DNA of 64,000 bases from Costus lasius (taxonomy: Eukaryota > Streptophyta > Magnoliopsida > Zingiberales > Costaceae), in NCBI GenBank assembly GCA_027563935.2, contig CM050449.1:56623949-56687948 (forward strand), read 5' to 3'. Under the pieces are notes generated by a model. That model searched no databases, was not told the origin of the DNA, and worked only from the letters and a program-made list of their open reading frames with translations. Positions 58,433 to 64,000 of this stretch are shown here, one piece after another (the stretch's first letter is position 1; each line of letters starts with the position of its first letter). Made by a program: the position numbers and the translations under genes.

Positions 58433-60109
58433 TGAAGGGTCCCCTTCAAGGGGGAGCGCAAGCGGTTAAAAACCCCTTTCAAGAGGGGGGGGGGGGGGGG
58501 GCCGAAAACCCTTAAAGGGGGCGCATGCATTTTGCTAGGGTTTCAAGAATTCAATCGCTTATGTGCTCATATGATCAACTATAATATTTCATTAGATCAA
58601 GAATGTGATCATACCAATGCCATAGATCGGATGTCGGCTTGGAAGCAAAGTTCAAAGAGAACTTCTCCAAAGGAATCGCACACAAGAAGAAGAAGGCCTA
58701 CACCTTGAACGTCCCTTGTGCTAGCAAGGCTCCAAAGTATCCCTTGTCGCGTGAAGGAGATTTGGAGATCAAGCTTGGCGAGAGCAACCTACCTCCTCTT
58801 CTCGTCCGAATGCCCTCACCTCCAAGGATGAACGTTGAGAAGAGAGGAGTGAAGTCGAGCGTTCAAAACGCTTTGGCGTTAAGGTGAAGTCGCCTTCAAT
58901 ACTTTCCATAAATGGAAGAGATGAAGCTATGCGCCCATTACCGAACCAAAACGCCTAACCCCTTGAACCAAGCGTTCACCCTTGTGAACCGGTTCAAGCC
59001 ACTTCAATCCATTTCAATTTGGTTCAAGAACGAAATTAAACCAGCCCAAGCCATGGTCTAGATCTCATTGAACCAATGGTTCAATATCTAACCGTTGATC
59101 TCGTGATACTCTTGATCTCACCGATCTAGCATCAATACTCTCGATCGTAGCTTACCGATCTCAAGTCCCAATCAATCAAACATGATCAGACCAGATCTCA
59201 CTTACAATCAGAGCCTCTATCCCTTTAAACTGAACCCAAACAATTCAGTCCACACGATCTGACTTAAGTAAGCCATATCATCAAATTGTGCGACCCTGAG
59301 GGTTTCCTTTAAATGTCGGTAACGATAACTTTCGTTATCACGATCAGTGAGGGGTATCTAGCAACACATCACTGTCTCCCGATATAAAGGAAAGAGTCTT
59401 CCAAGACTTCACCCAAACCACAGCACAAGTGTGAATCAACTTCACTAGGCATACATGTGTCCTTTGCCACTGGATGTTCTTATTGGACAAGCGGGTCAAG
59501 CTTGTAACTCCAATACGATGAGCATGATTAGATCAGATGAACATAGTCATCTGGGTATGACCATACACTATCTCAATCATCTCATATAGGGGGGCCCCTT
59601 TAGAACATCACACTCCTTAAACAAGGAGACGGCAATCCTATGTCTATCACTAGTGCCCTAACCTGATTCAAGCTCACCATCCAAGATAGTCTATAATCAT
59701 TATGTTTCAAATGATATTGAACTACCTCAAGACAATGACAATCATCATTTAGAAACACAAGTGATCTCAAGTCAGAGGACATGTGCCACTTGGTGCTTAC
59801 AAGGATCATTCACATTGTGACAAGTAATTGAATATCCTAGTAGGGTCTGTCCAGTACATCCAATGTACCCATGAGTCTACATCTTATTCCATGCTCGAAG
59901 CATCCTATAAGATTAGAACACATATTAGTCTCAATCATATCAAGGCTGTCTCATGTTCACCAAGATATCTCGACTAAGGACATATGCATGTCAGCCTAGC
60001 TGAACAGCTTTGAGACATTATTCAGAAGTACACTTATTACAGCAGACAAGGTAGCAACCTGAATAATAACCATGTCTTTATAAACATAAGAGTTTATTAC
60101 ATGATACTT
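58433..60109 (-). repeat. 3' LTR of copia I, missing its 5' start
   Basis: About 1.68 kb from TGAAGGGTCCCC to TTACATGATACTTA, where pol sequence begins. It has a 17-base G run at 58485-58501 and a CCCCTTCAAGGGG hairpin at 58441-58453. The mini-exon ATGGCATTG|GTATGA (minus) lies near 58620. The TGTTGGGGTATGCCC terminus is absent. Confidence 0.92.
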
Positions 60110-63100
60110 AATGGACCCAATAGCCGAAGCATAAGGCGTATTGTCCATATCATCTTTCTCAGTCTGTGTTTGTGGACACTGACTCTTCGAAAGATTCAGA
60201 CCATGTCTGACTGGAAGATATCCTCGTTTAGAATTCTCTAAATGAAATCTCTCCAGGACTTTATCGATGTAAGTACTCTGGCACAGCCCGAGAAGCCTCT
60301 TAGATCTATCCCTGTAGATCTTCACACCTAATACATAGGCTGCTTCTCCTAGATCTTTCATCTGGAAACATTTCCTTAACCATGCTTTAACAGCATGCAT
60401 TTCAGGAATATCATTTCCAATGATCAAGATATCATCGACGTAGAGGATTAGGAATGTAATTACGCTCCCACTAAACCTCTTATATACACACGGGTCATCT
60501 TCGTTCTTGATGAAGCCAAACTCAGAGATTGATTCATCAAAACGAATATTCCAGCTTCTTGATGCTTGCTTAAGTCCATAAATGGACTTTTTAACTTGCA
60601 TATTTTATGACGATCTGATGGATTAGTGAAACCTTCAGGTTGTGTCATATACACATCCTCATCCAGATTTCCATTAAGGAAAGCTGTCTTCACATCCATC
60701 TGCCAGATCTCATAATCATAATATGCTGCTATCGCGAAAAGAATCCGAATAGACTTAAACATGGCTACAGGAGAGAAAGTTTCATCATAATCTAACCCGT
60801 AGATTTGTTTGAAACCTTTCGCAACTAGCCTGCCTTTATAGGTAACAACGTTACCATCCATGTCAATCTTCTTCTTGAAGATCCATTTACAGCCTATAGG
60901 GATTACTCCCGGAGGCGGATCAACCAAATCCCAGACCTGGTTATCTGACATGGAGTCCATCTCGGCTCGCATAGCTTCAAGCCATCTAGCTGACTCCGGT
61001 CCACTGACCGCATCCGCATAAGTGAGGGGTTCATCATTATCAATGATGTAGACTCCGTCATAGCGCTCAGGCTGACGACGGATCCTTCCCGATCTTCGCG
61101 GTTCCCGTGTTATTTGAGCCTCAGGTTGTTCAATAACCTGATCTACCGGCTCAGGCACATCCAACTGTGCTTGACTACTTTGTCCTTCCTCTGGAATCTC
61201 ATCCAGCTTTATTTCTCTCCCACTGGCCTCTTGCAGAAGAAATTCCTTCTCAAGAAATATGGCCGTCCGAGCAACAAAAACTTTGTTCTCTTTGGGATCG
61301 TAGAAATAATAACCCTTAGTTTCCTTAGGGTAACCGACAAAGATACATTTCTCAGATCTGCTCTCCAGTTTCCCAGAGGCGAGCTTTTTGGCATAAGCCT
61401 CGCAACCCCAGATCCTGATAAATGTCAAGCTCGGCTGTTTCCCATACCATAACTCATATGGCGTCTTTGAAACTGCCTTGGATGGCACTCGGTTTAGTAC
61501 CTTTGCAGCTGTTTCCAGTGCAAAACCCCAAAAGGAGTATGGAAGAGTAGCCTGACTCATCATAGAACGAACCATATCAAGTAACGTTCTATTTCTCCTC
61601 TCGGACACACCATTCCATTGCGGTGTTCCTGGCGGAGTGAGCTGTGAGATAATCCCACACTCCTTTAGATAGTCAGTAAACGCATGACTCAAGTATTCTC
61701 CACCTCGATCTGAGCGAAGTGCCTTGATATTTTGGCCTAGCTGATTCTGTACTTCATTTTTGAACTCTTTGAACTTGTCAAAAGATTCACTCTTATGTCT
61801 CATCAAATAGACATACCCATACCTACTGAAATCATCAGTAAAGGTAATGAAGTACTGATAGCCACCTCTGGCATGTTTACTAAATGGCCCACACACATCA
61901 CTGTGTATAAGGTCAAGTAAACCTGAAGCCCTTTGACCTTTATTAGAAAAAGGTGACTTCGTCATTTTACCCATTAAACAAGCTTTGCATGTATCAATCT
62001 CCTCATAGGAGAATGATCCCAGCAGTCCATGATCATGCAACCGCTTAATGCGCTTCTCGTTAATATGGCCTAAACGACTATGCCATAGCAAGGTGCTGTC
62101 ATCAGCATACTTGGCTTTCTTATTATCAATGTTTTGTATAGAATTTTCCATGTCCAACATGAACAACCCATTGTTAATTGAACCAGTTGCATACACAATA
62201 TTATCACAAGATAAAACACACTTTGAAATATTGCATTCAAAGGCAAAGGCAAATCCTTTCCTGACAAGAGCAGGAATAGAGATAATATTCTTGGTAATAC
62301 TGGGTACAAAATAACAATTGTTTAATTCCAATACAATGCCAGATGGTAAAGAAATGAAATAGTCTCCTACAGCAACAGCAGCAACCCGTGCCCCGTTTCC
62401 AACGCGTAGGTCTACCTCATGCTGTCCCACCTGCCTTCTTCTCTTGAGTTCCTGTACATTTGAACAAATGTGAACTCCACATGCAGTGTCCAACACCCAT
62501 GATATGGTAGAAGAAGATAACATGACCTCAGTCACATATATACCTGAGCCAGAAGCGATGCTTCCCCTCTTATCTCCTTGGAGCGCTTTACAGTCCTTTT
62601 TCCAGTGACCCAGCTGGCCACAGTGGAAACACCTGTTGTCCTTCGACCGCTTCACCTTCTGTTTCAGTGCCTTACTGTAGTTCTTGACAGGGGCCTTGCC
62701 CTTCTTCCCCTTCTTCTTATTCCTAGAAGGAACCATTAAGACAGAGGTTGAAGGCTTGCCCTTCAGAGTTTCCTCAGTAGTCAAGAGCATATTCAGCAGC
62801 TCTGCCGGAGTACAATCGATTTTGTTCATATTAAAATTAATGATGAACGCATCGAAAGAGGGCGGGAGAGACTGCAGAATAATATCTACAGCAAGCTCCT
62901 GGTTGATGGTATGCCCCAGTTTCTCCAGAGCCTCCTTGTGCCCAATCATCTTGAGCACGTGAGCTCCCACTGGGCTCCCTTCAGCCAGTTTGCTCTGAAA
63001 GAAGAGCTTCGTCAGATTATAGCGTTCTGTCCTCGCCTGTGCAGCATATAGCATCTTGAGGTTCGCTATAATTTCTATAGCCGACATATCCTCATGCTGA

Positions 63101-63348
63101 CGCTGCAGCGGTGGCGTCATAGACGCTAGCATCAGGCAAGCGACATCAATGCTATCATTGACATGCTTATCATAGGCTTCACGAACCGCCCTTGCGGCGT
63201 TCGCAGCGGGCTGCGGCGGTATCGCCGTCTCGAGGACATACAGTTTCCTCTCTGCCTTAAGAACGATCTTAAGGTGTCCGAACCAGTCAGAGAAGTTCGG
63301 CCCAGCAAACTTCTCCCTTTCCAGTAGGGATCGCACATTGAAGCTCAT
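60110..63348 (-). pseudogene. gag-pol: Copia I gag-pol polyprotein with frameshift and deleted RNase H
   Basis: Open from the gag ATG at 63348 through the knuckle, protease, integrase and most of RT. Near 60587-60592 one base is missing (GGACTTTTTAAC against GGACTTCTTTAAC), which shifts the frame. In the original frame YVDD and the following RT are recognisable down to GSI at 60110. There pol is joined to the LTR and about the last 215 codons, including RNase H, are gone. A six-base in-frame duplication near 62241-62252 gives FAFAFEC where the others have FAFEC or FSFEC. Confidence 0.93.
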
Positions 63349-64000
63349 GGTGTTCGTTGCTGCAGGAATCTACAACAATGCAAGAACAGCAAGGTCAGTA
63401 TCAATGTTAAGAATCAATCAGGACTTAAGAATGATTCCTTTTCTCACTATTTTAGCTGACTGTAAAATCCAGTAAAACAGTCCGAAAGAGTAACACTCTT
63501 TTAGTGAGATGGGATCCAGAGTTCATACTTGGTCTCCGCGTCCCGCTCAGGCGAGATAAGATGCACAGAGAAGACAAGCACTAATTTCTGGTAGGCTGTC
63601 CCAGCCAATCGCCAACCCGTGCGATTCCCCTTCACCTGGGCAATCCAGCAGACTATGCCAACTGAGTTGGTACAACACAGTCTCTGATCCCTCAGATGGC
63701 TGCCTCCATGTGCTACCATATGCGCCACATATGTAGTCTACATGGTCAAGCTGACCCGACCTACTCCCTGGACCACCACGTGCTATGCTGAGCAACGAGA
63801 AGCGATAAATCCCTTCTCTGTAACACGCAGGTGAAATCCAGCACCGTCTGAAGATAGATGGACGTGCCCACTGAGTGGGTACAACACGGCTCCAACGATA
63901 ATCAGAACAGTGAGGTTTCGCGTCAGAAGGCTTACGAGCTTGATATGTTAGCGTTTGGATTTTAACGGTCTTTTATCTTCTTCACTATCATGCAAGTCCT
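63349..64000 (-). other. Part of the leader of copia I
   Basis: Leader next to gag. The acceptor TTGTAG ends at 63370, 21 nt from the gag ATG. Hairpins are CCAAC-TGA-GTTGG at 63658-63670 and CCCAC-TGA-GTGGG at 63867-63879 (plus-strand reading). The 82-codon ORF at 63547-63795 is shared. The donor lies in the 5' LTR, outside the window. Confidence 0.72.

Larger units (their letters stand above)
58433..64000 (-). mobile_element. Copia element I, minus strand, 3' end deleted, runs off the right edge
   Basis: 3' LTR (58433-60109, missing roughly the first 50 bp of the LTR), joined directly to the pol gene in the RT/RNase H region, then RT to gag and 652 bp of leader. The 5' LTR lies outside the window. 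It sits in the 3' LTR of G. Confidence 0.92.

Noticed and set aside
58485..58501. Long G runs (also 27208-27221) as possible regulatory G-quadruplexes
   Set aside because: Run length varies between copies and such homopolymers are prone to sequencing error; no conserved spacing of G tracts.
1..64000. CRISPR arrays, bacterial operons, rRNA or host plant genes
   Set aside because: No spacer-repeat pattern, no prokaryotic gene order and no non-transposon protein; every stretch aligns with one of the retroelements.

Overview
This window looks like intergenic heterochromatin from a large plant genome. It contains no recognisable host gene. By my reading every base belongs to LTR retrotransposons nested inside one another. 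The organism call rests on plant-type Ty1/copia and Ty3/gypsy chromovirus polyproteins and on primer-binding sites complementary to plant initiator Met-tRNA. I cannot name the species.

Ten elements are present. Nine (A to I) belong to one Ty1/copia family. Its LTRs are about 1.68-1.73 kb, begin TGTTGGGGTATGCCC, and leave 5-bp target-site duplications (TSDs). The family has a leader of roughly 1.7-1.9 kb and a single gag-PR-IN-RT-RH frame of 1294 codons. The tenth is a Ty3/gypsy chromovirus with 3.4-kb LTRs and a 1523-residue polyprotein. Layout: A (5' end, minus) 1-1993; gypsy (minus) 1994-21171, cut in its RT domain by complete copia B (minus) 6127-15228; C (minus) 21172-28301, with gypsy in its 3' LTR and D in its 5' LTR; D (plus) 28302-33005, cut in pol by E; E (plus) 33006-33794, 42994-43888 and 43889-44381; complete F (plus) 33795-42988 inside E's LTR; H (minus) 44382-49763 inside E's leader; G (plus) 49764-58432 inside H's gag; I (minus) 58433-64000 inside G's 3' LTR. 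The longest chain is C > D > E > H > G > I.

No copia copy seen in full has an unbroken frame. F has one nonsense codon, B one frameshift, C three nonsense codons, G two frameshifts and one nonsense, D a nonsense plus a frameshift, and I a frameshift plus a deletion. H is open through everything visible but has lost a zinc-knuckle cysteine. The gypsy frame is open on both sides of B and B interrupts it cleanly. LTR comparison by eye gives this age order: gypsy (about 14 differences in 1831 bp), G (about 5 in 1272), B (about 3 in 1703), F (none seen). The order agrees with the nesting.

The most interesting signal is in the copia family. Near the end of every LTR, in otherwise divergent sequence, all nine copies keep ATGGCNNNG followed directly by a GT splice donor. 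All six leaders that reach gag keep a polypyrimidine tract and TTGTAG acceptor 21 nt before the gag ATG. Splicing would join the mini-exon to gag in frame and remove the primer-binding site and the long leader. This predicts two RNA pools: a spliced mRNA for translation and an unspliced genomic RNA for reverse transcription. The leader also holds two paralogous hairpins with matched stem differences.
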